Source: DASPKT01 sp035626475 (GTDB taxonomy: Bacteria; Pseudomonadota; Alphaproteobacteria; Azospirillales; Azospirillaceae). Taken from it: a stretch of 64,000 nucleotides of DNA. The stretch is from the NCBI GenBank assembly GCA_035626475.1, contig DASPNP010000005.1, positions 1 to 64,000 of the forward strand. The letters are read 5' to 3'. Positions 1 to 8,708 of the stretch are shown piece after piece. The notes under the pieces were generated by a model that saw only the letters and a list, made by a program, of their open reading frames with translations, made no database searches and was not told where the DNA came from. The translations under genes were made by a program, and so were the position numbers. How positions within the stretch are numbered: position 1 is the stretch's first letter; each line of letters starts with the position of its first letter.

Positions 1-1073
1 TCCAGCGCCGACAGCCGCGCCGCCTCGTCCTCGGCGGTCAGCGCGTCGATGAACTCGTCGAGCGCTTCGCCGGTCATGACCTTCTCGATCTTGTAGAGGG
101 TCAGGTTGATGCGGTGGTCGCTGACTCGCCCCTGCGGGAAATTGTAGGTGCGGATCCGCTCGGAGCGATCGCCGGTGCCGACCTGGCTCTTGCGCTGCGC
201 CGAGCGCGCGGCGTCCTGGCGGTCGCGCTCGGCCTGGTAGAGGCGCGCGCGCAGGATCTTCAGCGCCTTCGCCTTGTTGCGATGCTGCGACTTCTCGTCC
301 TGCTGGCTGACGACGATGCCGGTGGGCAGGTGGGTGATGCGCACCGCGCTGTCGGTCGTGTTGACCGACTGGCCGCCGGGGCCGGAGGACCGGAACACGT
401 CGATGCGCAGGTCCTTCTCGTCGATGTGGACGTCCACCTCCTCCGCCTCCGGCAGCACGGCGACGGTGGCGGCGGAGGTGTGGATGCGCCCCTGCGTCTC
501 GGTCGCGGGCACGCGCTGCACCCGGTGGACGCCCGACTCGAACTTCAGGCGGCGGAAGACGTTGCGCCCGGTGATGCTGGCGGTGGCCTCCTTGTAGCCG
601 CCGAGCTCCGTCTCCGACACGTCCATCGCCTCGAACCGCCAGCCCTGCAGGGCGGCGTAGCGGCGGTACATGCCGAACAGCTCGGCCGCGAAGAGGGCTG
701 CCTCGTCGCCGCCGGTGCCGGCGCGCACCTCCAGGATGGCGTTCTTCTCGTCCGCCTCGTCCTTGGGAATGAGGGAGAGCATGATCCGGCGCTCCAGCTC
801 CGGCAGGCGCTTCTCGGCGGCGGCCAGCTCCTCCTTCGCCAATTCGCCCATCTCCGGGTCCTCGGCCATGGCCTTGAGGTCCTCGATCTCGGCGCGGCCG
901 CGCTTCAGCTCGGATATGGCCTCGGCCACCGGCGTCAGCTCGGCATACTCGCGCGAGAGCTTGGAGAAGGCGTCGGCGGCCACGCTGCCCGAGGACAACA
1001 TGTCGCGCAGCTCGTCATGGCGGGCCGAGAGCCGCGCCAGCGTGTCGCCGTACCGTTCCTCGAGACTAGCCAT
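1..1073 (-). CDS. prfA: Peptide chain release factor 1 (C-terminal end cut by window edge)
   Basis: Translation release factor that reads UAA/UAG stop codons in the ribosomal A site and triggers peptidyl-tRNA hydrolysis. The anticodon-like PAT motif (in RVPATETQG, near 510-525) marks it as RF1, since RF2 has SPF. The catalytic GGQ loop is present as SSGPGGQSVN (near 370). About 357 codons are visible, close to the usual 355-360, so only the last few residues lie outside the window; no stop is seen. The ATG at 1073 lies inside the end of hemA, an 8-nt overlap that implies translational coupling. In many alphaproteobacteria prfA sits in the same neighbourhood as ptsP and lysC, as here. Confidence 0.97.
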   Translation of the reverse strand, partial: MASLEERYGDTLARLSARHDELRDMLSSGSVAADAFSKLSREYAELTPVAEAISELKRGRAEIEDLKAMAEDPEMGELAKEELAAAEKRLPELERRIMLSLIPKDEADEKNAILEVRAGTGGDEAALFAAELFGMYRRYAALQGWRFEAMDVSETELGGYKEATASITGRNVFRRLKFESGVHRVQRVPATETQGRIHTSAATVAVLPEAEEVDVHIDEKDLRIDVFRSSGPGGQSVNTTDSAVRITHLPTGIVVSQQDEKSQHRNKAKALKILRARLYQAERDRQDAARSAQRKSQVGTGDRSERIRTYNFPQGRVSDHRINLTLYKIEKVMTGEALDEFIDALTAEDEAARLSAL

Positions 1074-2298
1074 CGTTCCCGTCCAATCCGAACATCCTGC
1101 GCACCAACTCCTCGGCCTGCGGCTCGCCGGCCAGCTGGCGCAGCGCCTCCGTCGGGCGGTGCAGCAGCCGGTTGACCAGCAGCCGCGTCGCCTCCACCGC
1201 CTCCAAATCGGGCCGCTCCGCCAGCAGCCGCGCCCGCTCCGCCTCGAAGCTGCCGCGCAGCGCCGTCAGCAGGGGAACGGCCGTGCGCTCCCGCCGACCC
1301 CGCTCCCAGGCGGCCACCCCCTCGTCGACCAGCCGCCAGGCCGCCGAGGCAGCGGCGTCCCGGCCGGCGCGGCCTTCCAGCGCCAGCCGCTCCAGATCGT
1401 CCAGCCCGTAGAGGAAGGCGCCCTCCAGCCGGTCCACGCCCGGATCGACATCGGCGGGCACGCCTGAATCGACCAGGAAGACCGGCTTGCGGCGGCGCTT
1501 GCGCAAGGCCCCCGCCACCGCCTCGGGCCCGAGGATATAGCGCCCCGCGCCCATGGCGGTCACGATGATTTCGGCGCCGGCCACGCCGCTTTCGAGGTCC
1601 GCCCAGGGGAGATGGTGGGCGTTCAGGCTTCGCGCCAGTGCCTCGGCACGCCCGGCGGAGGGGGCGGTGACCGACAGGCGGGACAGCCCCGCCGCCGCCA
1701 GCTCCTCCGCCAGCAGCACGCCCATGTCGCCCATGCCGACCAGCAGGCCGGCGCAGCGCTTGAGGTCGCCATGGATGTCGCGCGCCACCCGCACCGCCAC
1801 GGCGGCCATGGTGGCGGGCCCCTCGGATATCGCGGTCTCGGTCCGCACCCGCTTGGCGGTCTGGTAAGCGGCCTGCAGCAGCCCCTCCAGCTCCGGCCCG
1901 ACCAGCCCGGCCTCGGCCGCGCGCCGGTGCGCGGCCTTCACCTGCCCCAGCACGTGCGGTTCGCCGGGCACCCGGCTTTCCAGCGAGGCGGCGATGGCGA
2001 AGAGCCGGCGCGCGGCGCCCGGGCCCGACAGGGTGGCGATGGCGGGCGCCACCTCCAAAGGCGGCACCTCGGCGCGCTCGGCCACCAGCCCCGCCAGCGC
2101 CCGCGCGCCGGCGCCGGCGTCGCCCGCCGTCAGCAGGCAGAGCCGGTCACAGGTGGAAAGCAGCAGCCCCTGCCCGACCCCGTCGCAGCGCAGCCGCCCC
2201 AGCAGCTCCGGCAGCTCCGCCTCCACCGCCGCCGCCTGGTCGATCAGGGGGGCGGCCGCGGAGCGGTGGTCGATGCCGATGAGATGGATGTCCGACAT
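1066..2298 (-). CDS. hemA: Glutamyl-tRNA reductase
   Basis: Reduces glutamyl-tRNA(Glu) to glutamate-1-semialdehyde, the first step of the C5 route to 5-aminolevulinate and tetrapyrroles. Family marks: catalytic Cys50 in LLLSTCDR, the GEPHVLGQVKAAH stretch, VRTETAIS, a NADP-binding glycine motif GMGDMG, and LLHRPTEALR in the C-terminal dimerisation domain. The start MSDIHLIGIDHR gives 410 aa and puts the Cys at 50, as in E. coli; the longer frame adds ten unsupported residues. Two oddities: the usual TCNR is TCDR, and most alphaproteobacteria use 5-aminolevulinate synthase (also called hemA) instead of this enzyme. It overlaps prfA by 8 nt. Confidence 0.9.
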   Translation of the reverse strand: MSDIHLIGIDHRSAAAPLIDQAAAVEAELPELLGRLRCDGVGQGLLLSTCDRLCLLTAGDAGAGARALAGLVAERAEVPPLEVAPAIATLSGPGAARRLFAIAASLESRVPGEPHVLGQVKAAHRRAAEAGLVGPELEGLLQAAYQTAKRVRTETAISEGPATMAAVAVRVARDIHGDLKRCAGLLVGMGDMGVLLAEELAAAGLSRLSVTAPSAGRAEALARSLNAHHLPWADLESGVAGAEIIVTAMGAGRYILGPEAVAGALRKRRRKPVFLVDSGVPADVDPGVDRLEGAFLYGLDDLERLALEGRAGRDAAASAAWRLVDEGVAAWERGRRERTAVPLLTALRGSFEAERARLLAERPDLEAVEATRLLVNRLLHRPTEALRQLAGEPQAEELVRRMFGLDGNDG

Positions 2299-2360
2299 GA
2301 GGCCCGGGCAGGAGAAACGCGCGGGCATCCTACAACAGGGGGGCGGGGGTGCGCGCTCTT

Positions 2361-2553
2361 ATCCTTCTCCCCTTGAGGGAGAAGGATGGGGCCCCAAGCC
2401 CGCTTGGGGAGGATGAGGGGTGGACCGGCGCAGCCGGGCCTTCTCGACGGCTGATCCTGGAACAGCAGAAGAGAACGTCAGCCTGCGGCTGCCGACCCCT
2501 CACCCTCCCCGCTTCGCGCGGGGCCCATCCCTCTCCCTCAAGGGGAGAGGGAT
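2361..2553. repeat. Composite ~195-bp intergenic element, copy 1 (MITE-like)
   Basis: Fills most of the 262-bp gap between hemA and ispG. Each end is a hairpin built on CCTTCTCCCCTTGAGGGAG-type arms, and the two ends are inverted relative to each other. The interior carries GAGGGGTGGACCGGCG and CAGCCTGCGGCTGCCGACC. The element at 10931-11128 is the same sequence in reverse orientation, with its interior landmarks in matching order. There is no coding capacity. The hairpin ends could also stop transcription of ispG. Seen directly; mobility is inference. Confidence 0.8.
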
Positions 2554-2560
2554 AGTTCAC

Positions 2561-3697
2561 TCACTCCGCCGGCACCGCCTCCGCCGCGGCCTGCTTCTCG
2601 GCCTCGATGCGGGCGGCCTTCTCCTCGACCAGCTTGACCAGATGGTCGACGATGCTCTCGTCGCGCAGGCGGTGGGCGGGCTGGCCCTGGAGATAGACCT
2701 GGTGCACGCCCTTGCCGCCGCCGGTGAAGCCGATGTCGGTCATGGTGGCCTCGCCCGGGCCGTTCACCACGCAGCCGATGACCGAGACGGTCATGGGGGT
2801 GGTGATGTGCGAGAGCCGGTCCTCCAGCACCTCGACCGTCTTGATGACGTCGAACTGCTGGCGGGCGCAGGAGGGGCAGGAGATGACGGTGACGCCGCGG
2901 CGGCGCAGGCCGAGGCTCTTCAGCATCTCGTACCCGACCTTCACCTCCTCCACCGGGTCGGCGGAGAGGGAGACGCGGATCGTGTCGCCGATGCCTGACC
3001 AGAGCAGCATGCCGAGGCCGATGGAGGACTTCACCGTGCCGGCGCGCAGGCCCCCCGCCTCGGTGATGCCGATATGCAGCGGATAGTCGCAGGCCTCGGC
3101 CAGCCCCTGGTAGGCGGCCACCGACAGGAACACGTCGGACGCCTTTACCGAGATCTTGAACTCCCGGAAGTCGTGGTCCTCCAGGATGCGGGCATGGTCG
3201 AGCGCGCTCTCCACCATCGCCTCGGGGCAGGGCTCGCCGTACTTCTCCAGCAGGTCCTTCTCCAGCGAACCGGCATTGACGCCGATGCGGATGGAGCAGC
3301 CATGGTCCTTGGCCGCCTGCACCACCTCGCGTACCCGGTCGGCCGAGCCGATGTTGCCGGGATTGATGCGCAGGCAGGCGGCGCCGGCCTGGGCGGCCTC
3401 GATGGCGCGGCGGTAGTGGAAATGGATGTCGGCGACGATCGGGACCCGCGCCTCGCGGACGATGTGGCGCAGCGCCGCCGTGCTGTCCTCGTCCGGGCAG
3501 GAGACGCGGACGATGTCGGCGCCGGCCTCCTCGGCGCGCCTGATCTGCTCCAGCGTGGCCGCCACGTCCGGGGTCGGCGTGTTGGTCATGGTCTGGACGG
3601 AGATCGGCGCGTCGCCGCCCACCAGTACGCTGCCGACCCGGATCTGGCGGGACTTGCGGCGCTGGATCTGGCGGTAGGCGCGGTGGGTGATGCTCAT
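2561..3697 (-). CDS. ispG: 4-hydroxy-3-methylbut-2-en-1-yl diphosphate synthase (flavodoxin)
   Basis: Penultimate enzyme of the MEP isoprenoid pathway, converting MEcPP to HMBPP with a 4Fe-4S cluster. The three cluster cysteines are visible in SCPSCARQQFDV and CVVNGPGEA, and the N-terminal TIM-barrel begins with RQIRVGSVLVGGDAPISVQ. Start MSITHRAYRQIQRRKS gives 378 aa, normal for the compact bacterial form; the open frame continues upstream only through a low-complexity repeat. The C-terminus has an extra Ala/Glu-rich tail. A RodZ-like gene lies upstream on the same strand, echoing the rodZ-ispG order of enterobacteria. Confidence 0.96.
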   Translation of the reverse strand: MSITHRAYRQIQRRKSRQIRVGSVLVGGDAPISVQTMTNTPTPDVAATLEQIRRAEEAGADIVRVSCPDEDSTAALRHIVREARVPIVADIHFHYRRAIEAAQAGAACLRINPGNIGSADRVREVVQAAKDHGCSIRIGVNAGSLEKDLLEKYGEPCPEAMVESALDHARILEDHDFREFKISVKASDVFLSVAAYQGLAEACDYPLHIGITEAGGLRAGTVKSSIGLGMLLWSGIGDTIRVSLSADPVEEVKVGYEMLKSLGLRRRGVTVISCPSCARQQFDVIKTVEVLEDRLSHITTPMTVSVIGCVVNGPGEATMTDIGFTGGGKGVHQVYLQGQPAHRLRDESIVDHLVKLVEEKAARIEAEKQAAAEAVPAE

Positions 3698-3822
3698 GGC
3701 CGGGGTCCGTGCCGAAAAATCGATGGGCAGAAGGTGCGCCCGGCCGTCTCCCCGATCAAGGGGACTCCGCCGGATGAGACCGATGGGGAGAGTTTCGAAA
3801 GGCGAAGGGGCCGAACTGCCGT

Positions 3823-3953
3823 CCCCTCTCCCAGGGGGAGAGGGACAGGGAGAGGGGGTACGGGAATGCGGAGCAAGGTGCAAACTTCAATGCACAGCTC
3901 TTCCCCTACCCTCTTACCCCCTCACCCCGACCCTCTCCCCCTGGGAGAGGGGG
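3823..3953. repeat. Inverted-repeat intergenic element with G/C hairpin ends
   Basis: In the 310-bp gap between the RodZ-like gene and ispG. The left end is CCCTCTCCCAGGGGGAGAGG and the right end is its mirror, CCCTCTCCCCCTGGGAGAGG; each is a hairpin in itself and the two pair with each other. The ~85-bp interior has no open frame. It has the same design as the 2361 and 10931 elements but a different interior, so it is treated as a related but separate type. Nothing else was recognised in this gap. Confidence 0.65.
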
Positions 3954-4007
3954 GAATGCGGCGAGCGACGGCGGCTTCGAAAAGCTCTCCTTACGGGACG
4001 GATGGGC

Positions 4008-5150
4008 TCAGCGGGCGGGCGGCGTGGCGGGCGCGGCCCCGGTCAGGCGCTCGGGGTCGAGCTGGACGTTGCGCACCACCTGCCCCTTGTTGCCCAGCGC
4101 CGGCAGATCCTTGCCGTCGACCGACACGACGATGCCGCCGGCATTGCCGGTGTTCAGCGTCAGGCCCTGGACGGCCGGGGCGCGGAAGGTGTCGCCGGCG
4201 CGCAGCGTGCGCAGCGCCCAGTTGGTGCCCTTGCCGTCGCGCACCTCCACCCAGCTGTCCTCCACCGCGCGGATGACGACGCGGGCCGGGCCGCTGGTCT
4301 GGCCGAAGACGCGGCCCGTCGGCGTGGTCACCGGCGTGCCGGGGGCGGGCGCCGGCGGCTGGCCGCTGGTGTCGGCCGGCGGCGGGGGCGGCGCGGTGGT
4401 GGCCTCGGCGGTCTGCTGGCCGGCGGGGGCCGGCGGGTTGCCCAGATCCGGGACGGGCGGCACGGTGCCCTCCTCCGGACCCCCGGTGCCTTCGCCCTCC
4501 TCCTCGGCCGGGGCCGCCGCCGCGGGCGGCTGCTGGCCGGCGGAGACCGGGGCGGTGTTGAAGGCGGTGGCGGCCCCCTGCGACGAGGCGCCGATCTCCG
4601 GCGCGGTCGGCTGCGACTGGCCGATCAGCTCGGCGACCTGGCCGGCCGGCAGCACGTTGGCCGGGGCCGGCTGGCCCTCCGGTGCCTCCACCGACTTGGC
4701 GAGCCGGTCGGGCAGGGCCGGGATCATGTCGGCGGCGCTGCGGTCGGTGGCCGACAGCAGGTACCAGCCGCCATAGACCACGGCGGCGCCGACCGCGGCG
4801 ATCATCAGCAGCGCGCCGCCGGGCACGCGGTTCTCGTTCACCGCCTCGGGGAAGTACAGCTCGGCCTTCTGCGGCGCGCCGGCCATCTCGCTCTTGAAGC
4901 GCGACAGCACCTCGCCGGCATCGACGCCCAGATGGTCGGAATAGCTGCGCAGGAAGCCGGTGATGTAGGCCTGGCCCGGCAGGTCCTTGTAGCGCGACTC
5001 TTCGATCGCCTCGAGATAGGGCTGGCGGATGCGCAGCGCGGCGGCGACCTGGGGCAGGCTCTGGCCCAGCTCCTCGCGGCGGCGGCGGAGCAGCTCGCCC
5101 ACCTTGGGGCCCTGGGCGGAGGAGGCGGCCATCGGGGAGTGGTCGATCAC
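4008..5150 (-). CDS. RodZ-like helix-turn-helix membrane protein (HTH_25/DUF4115)
   Basis: Predicted single-pass inner-membrane protein with a cytoplasmic helix-turn-helix domain, like RodZ, which ties MreB filaments to the cell-wall machinery. Residues ~15-85 form the HTH_25 fold (VGELLRRRREELGQSL and YLEAIEESRYKDLPGQAYI). A transmembrane helix follows near 115-135 (GALLMIAAVGAAVVYGGWYL), then a long Pro/Ala/Gly-rich linker, and a C-terminal DUF4115 domain (~280-360, VVIRAVEDSWVEVRDGKG). 380 aa; an alternative start is MAASSAQG six codons later. The domain order is the family norm; a cell-shape role is inferred from homology only. Confidence 0.85.
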   Translation of the reverse strand: MIDHSPMAASSAQGPKVGELLRRRREELGQSLPQVAAALRIRQPYLEAIEESRYKDLPGQAYITGFLRSYSDHLGVDAGEVLSRFKSEMAGAPQKAELYFPEAVNENRVPGGALLMIAAVGAAVVYGGWYLLSATDRSAADMIPALPDRLAKSVEAPEGQPAPANVLPAGQVAELIGQSQPTAPEIGASSQGAATAFNTAPVSAGQQPPAAAAPAEEEGEGTGGPEEGTVPPVPDLGNPPAPAGQQTAEATTAPPPPPADTSGQPPAPAPGTPVTTPTGRVFGQTSGPARVVIRAVEDSWVEVRDGKGTNWALRTLRAGDTFRAPAVQGLTLNTGNAGGIVVSVDGKDLPALGNKGQVVRNVQLDPERLTGAAPATPPAR

Positions 5151-5275
5151 GGCGGATTACCTGCCTTGGTCTTGCACCCCTGGCGGCCGCTCAAGAACAG
5201 CTCCTGAGAAGCCCCGCGAAGCGCCTGGATTCCAAAGATTTCTTATCAAATGCGGCGCAGTGCCCGCAACCGGCC

Positions 5276-7594
5276 TCAGATGAGTACCCCATGGTCCCGG
5301 GCGAAGGCCTTCAGGCGCAGGCGCACCGAACTGTCGGTCAGGCCGTACAGCCCCTCCATGAAGTCTGCGAGGTCGCCGACATGCAGCGAGCGCAGCATGC
5401 TCTTCACCTCGCCCACCGCCGGCGGCGACATGGACAGGGTGCGGAAGCCGCAGCCGATCAGCGCCATCGCCTCCAGCGGGCGGCTCGCCATTTCGCCGCA
5501 CAGCGACAGCGGCACGCCGGCGGCGTCGCAGCGGGTCGCCAGCATGCGCAGCACCTTCAGCAGCGGCGGCGACAGCAGGTCGTAGCGGTTGCCCATCATC
5601 GGGTTGCCGCGGTCCGACGCGAACAGATACTGCAGCAGATCGTTGGAGCCGACCGAGACGAAGTCCACGAGCGGCAGCAGCCCGTCCAGCTGGAACAGCA
5701 GGGACGGCACCTCCATCATGACGCCGACCTTGACCTCGGCCGGCGCCTCGTCCGGCGCCAGGCGCGCGCGCTCCAGCTCGACGATGTGGCGGGCGCGGCG
5801 GAACTCGTCGACCTCGGCGATCATGGGGAACATGACCCTGAGCTCGCGGCCCTTGGCCGCCCGCAGCATGGCGCGCAGCTGCTTGCGCAGCATCGCCGGC
5901 CGGTCCAGGCCGATGCGGATCGCCCGCCAGCCCAGCGCCGGGTTCTCCTCATGCATGTCGGGGAAGTAGGGCAGCGTCTTGTCGCCGCCCACGTCGAGGG
6001 TGCGGAACACCACCGGCTTGTCGCCCGCCTCGGCCAGGACCTTGCCGTAGGTCTCCTGCTGCGCCGCCGTCTCCGGATAGGTGTGGCGCACCATGAAGGG
6101 GATCTCGGTGCGGTAGAGGCCGATGCCGTCGGCGCCGGTGTCGTGCAGGTGCGGCAGATCGATCAGCAGGCCGCAGTTCAGCATGATCTGCACCCGCACC
6201 CCGTCGCGGGTGACGGCGGGCAGGTCGCGCATGGCGGCGAACTCGCGCTGGCGCTGCTCGCGCGCCCGCAGCGACTTCAGGAAGGCCTCCTGGATGTCCT
6301 CCGACGGCCGCACGAACAGCTGGCCGTTGTCGCCGTCGACGATCAGGAAGTCGAGCGGCTCCACGCGGGAGAGCGCCTCGCCGCACTGGCCCACCACCGG
6401 CAGATCCAGGGCGCGGGCGACGATGGCGACATGGGCGTGGGCCGAGCCCTCCTCCAGCACCACGCCGCGCAGCCTTTTCCGGTCATAATCCAGCAGCTCG
6501 GCCGGGCCCATGTTGCGGGCGACCAGGATGAACTCGTCCGGCAGGGTGCCGCCGTCGGCCGATTCGCGCTTGCCGGCCAGATGCTGCAGCAGCCGGTTGG
6601 TGATGTCGTCGAGGTCGTGCTGGCGCTCGCGGATGTAGGGATCGCTGACGTTCGCCATGCGGGCGCGGTTGTCGTTCTGCACCCGCTGCACGGCCGCCTC
6701 GGCGGTGAGGCCGCTGCGGATCGCCTCGCGGATGCGCGACAGCCAGCCGCGGTCGGCGGCGAACATCCGGTAGGCCTCGATGATCTCGTGATGCTCCCCG
6801 CCCGACGTGCCGACATTGATCAGCAGCTGGTCGATGGCGGAGTGCATGCTGTCCACCGCCTCCTGGAGCCGCCTCAGCTCGACCTCGGGGTCGTCGGCCA
6901 CCATCTGGCGGATGGTCAGCTGCGGCCGGTGCAGCACGGCCAGGCCCATGCCGATGCCGCGGTTGAGGCTCACCCCCTCCAGGCGCGAGGGCAGCAGCAC
7001 CAAATCGTTGGCGACTGACAGCTCCTTGCTGTCCACCAGCTCGCCGGCGGCGACCAGCTCGGCCACCACCATGGCGATGGTCTGGAGGGTCTCGACCTCC
7101 TGCTCGTCATAGTCGCGGCGCTCCTTGTGCTGGATCGCCAGCACGCCGCGCACGCGGCCGCCGCGCAGGATCGGCACGCCCATGAAGCTGTTGAACGGGT
7201 CCTCGCCCGTCTCGGGCCGATAGACGAAGTTCGGATGGTTCGGCGCGTTCGCCAGCGCCACCGGCCTTGCATGCGCGGCGATGTCGCCGACCAGGCCCTC
7301 GCCCACGCGCAGGCGGGTCTTGTGCACGGCGTCCGGGTTCAGGCCGAGGGTGGAGAAGAGCTCCAGCACCTCGCCCGCCCGCATGACGTAGCAGGAGCAG
7401 ACGTCGGCACCGGCCTCGGCGGCGATGATGGTGACGATCTTGTCGAGCCGCCCCTGGGCCGAGCCGCTGCCGGCCATGACGTCGCGCAGCCTGGCCAGCA
7501 GCCGGCGCGCGCCGGCCGCGAGGTCGGGCGGCCGTCCGGCGTGGCCGCCCGTGTCAGGGCCCGCCGGCCCGGGTGGGACGGTTCCGTCGGCCAC
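5276..7594 (-). CDS. ptsP: Phosphoenolpyruvate-protein phosphotransferase PtsP (EI-Ntr)
   Basis: Enzyme I of the nitrogen PTS; it takes phosphate from PEP and passes it to NPr, feeding regulation of nitrogen, potassium and polymer metabolism. Order: N-terminal GAF domain (~35-180, with GVPILRGGRVRGVLAIQH), PEP-utiliser N domain, the phospho-His loop AHAHVAIVARALDLPVVG, then the PEP-binding barrel (LYRTEIPFM, RTLDVGGDKTLPYF, VGSNDLLQYLFASDR and LCGEMASRPL with the catalytic Cys). A GTG start at 7594 shares one base with the stop of the upstream nitronate monooxygenase gene and gives 772 aa, the normal size. The frame stays open far upstream, but that part is a shadow of the neighbouring gene. 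Confidence 0.95.
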   Translation of the reverse strand: MADGTVPPGPAGPDTGGHAGRPPDLAAGARRLLARLRDVMAGSGSAQGRLDKIVTIIAAEAGADVCSCYVMRAGEVLELFSTLGLNPDAVHKTRLRVGEGLVGDIAAHARPVALANAPNHPNFVYRPETGEDPFNSFMGVPILRGGRVRGVLAIQHKERRDYDEQEVETLQTIAMVVAELVAAGELVDSKELSVANDLVLLPSRLEGVSLNRGIGMGLAVLHRPQLTIRQMVADDPEVELRRLQEAVDSMHSAIDQLLINVGTSGGEHHEIIEAYRMFAADRGWLSRIREAIRSGLTAEAAVQRVQNDNRARMANVSDPYIRERQHDLDDITNRLLQHLAGKRESADGGTLPDEFILVARNMGPAELLDYDRKRLRGVVLEEGSAHAHVAIVARALDLPVVGQCGEALSRVEPLDFLIVDGDNGQLFVRPSEDIQEAFLKSLRAREQRQREFAAMRDLPAVTRDGVRVQIMLNCGLLIDLPHLHDTGADGIGLYRTEIPFMVRHTYPETAAQQETYGKVLAEAGDKPVVFRTLDVGGDKTLPYFPDMHEENPALGWRAIRIGLDRPAMLRKQLRAMLRAAKGRELRVMFPMIAEVDEFRRARHIVELERARLAPDEAPAEVKVGVMMEVPSLLFQLDGLLPLVDFVSVGSNDLLQYLFASDRGNPMMGNRYDLLSPPLLKVLRMLATRCDAAGVPLSLCGEMASRPLEAMALIGCGFRTLSMSPPAVGEVKSMLRSLHVGDLADFMEGLYGLTDSSVRLRLKAFARDHGVLI

Positions 7595-8640
7595 TACTCG
7601 GCCGCTCCCGGCAGCGTGGCGGCCATGCGGGACGCCAGCGCCGCCACGGCCTGCGCCACCATCTCCTCCAGGATCTCCGCCGTCGGCTGCTCGCGCGTGA
7701 CCATGCCGACGCTCTGGCCCGCCATCAGCGAGCCGTTCTCGACGTCGCCCTCCACCACCGCGCGGCGCAGCGCGCCGGCCCAGTAGTGCTCGATCTCCAG
7801 CTGCGCCTCCTTCTGGTCGAGCTCGCCCTTGGTGAAGCGCTCGATGATCTCGGCCTGGAAGGACTGGAAGCGGCGGGTGCCGGCGTTCTGCAGGGCGCGC
7901 ACCGGGATGACCGGGAAGCGCGGATCGATCTGCACCGACGGGATCGCGTCTCGGGCCGACGCCCGGATGAAGGCCTGCTTGAAGCGGGGATGCGCCTGGC
8001 ACTCGGTGGCGCAGACGAAGCGGGTGCCGAGCTGCACGCCGGCCGCCCCCATCTCCAGGTAGGAGACCATCGCCTCGCCCCGGCCGATGCCGCCGGCGAC
8101 GAAGACGGGGATTTCGCGCACCTCGGGCAGGATCTCCTGCGCCAGGACGGAGGTGGAGACGGGCCCGATATGGCCGCCGGCCTCCATCCCCTCGATCACC
8201 AGCGCGTCCACGCCCATGCGGATCAGCTTCTTCGCCAGCACCAGGGCGGGGGCGAAGCAGACGACCTTGGCGCCGCCCTCCTTCAGCCGCTTGATCGCGG
8301 AGGCCGGGGGCAGGCCGCCGGCCAGCACGACGTGTTTCACGCCATGGTCCAGGCAGACCTCGACCAGCGCGTCCAGCTGCGGATGCAGGGTGATGAGGTT
8401 GACGCCGAAGGGCATGGAGGTGAGCGCCCGGGTGGCGTCGATCTCCGCCGCCAGCTGCTCCGGGTTCATGGAGCCCGAGGCCAGCACGCCGAAGCCCCCG
8501 CCGTTGGAGATGGCGGCCACCAGGGTGCGCTCGGACACCCAGGTCATGGCGCCGCCCATGACGGCCAGCTCCGTGCCCAGGAAATCCCGGCCGCGCGCCC
8601 AAAGCGCATCGAGCCGCTGACGCGCGGCGCCCGTCATCAT
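7594..8640 (-). CDS. Nitronate monooxygenase family flavoprotein
   Basis: FMN-dependent TIM-barrel enzyme of the nitronate monooxygenase (2-nitropropane dioxygenase) family, which oxidises alkyl nitronates to carbonyl compounds. Family marks: MGGAMTWVSERTLVAAISN at the N-terminus, the GMEAGGHIGP flavin/substrate loop, VFVAGGIGRGEAM and GVQLGTRFVCATEC. 348 aa, normal length. Its stop overlaps the GTG start of ptsP by one base and lysC starts a separate cluster behind it, so NMO and ptsP are probably co-transcribed. True substrate unknown; many family members act on substrates other than nitronates. Confidence 0.88.
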   Translation of the reverse strand: MMTGAARQRLDALWARGRDFLGTELAVMGGAMTWVSERTLVAAISNGGGFGVLASGSMNPEQLAAEIDATRALTSMPFGVNLITLHPQLDALVEVCLDHGVKHVVLAGGLPPASAIKRLKEGGAKVVCFAPALVLAKKLIRMGVDALVIEGMEAGGHIGPVSTSVLAQEILPEVREIPVFVAGGIGRGEAMVSYLEMGAAGVQLGTRFVCATECQAHPRFKQAFIRASARDAIPSVQIDPRFPVIPVRALQNAGTRRFQSFQAEIIERFTKGELDQKEAQLEIEHYWAGALRRAVVEGDVENGSLMAGQSVGMVTREQPTAEILEEMVAQAVAALASRMAATLPGAAE

Positions 8641-8708
8641 GCCGGTGTCCTCTCTCGCTCCAGTGCGTCGGCCCGGGGGTCGTTGCGCCCCCGGCCCGTC
8701 TCGGCTGC

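Noticed and set aside
5276..8602. A continuous 1108-codon minus-strand frame covering ptsP and beyond
   Set aside because: The part above 7594 is the out-of-frame shadow of the nitronate monooxygenase gene; the GTG at 7594 gives a normal-length PtsP.
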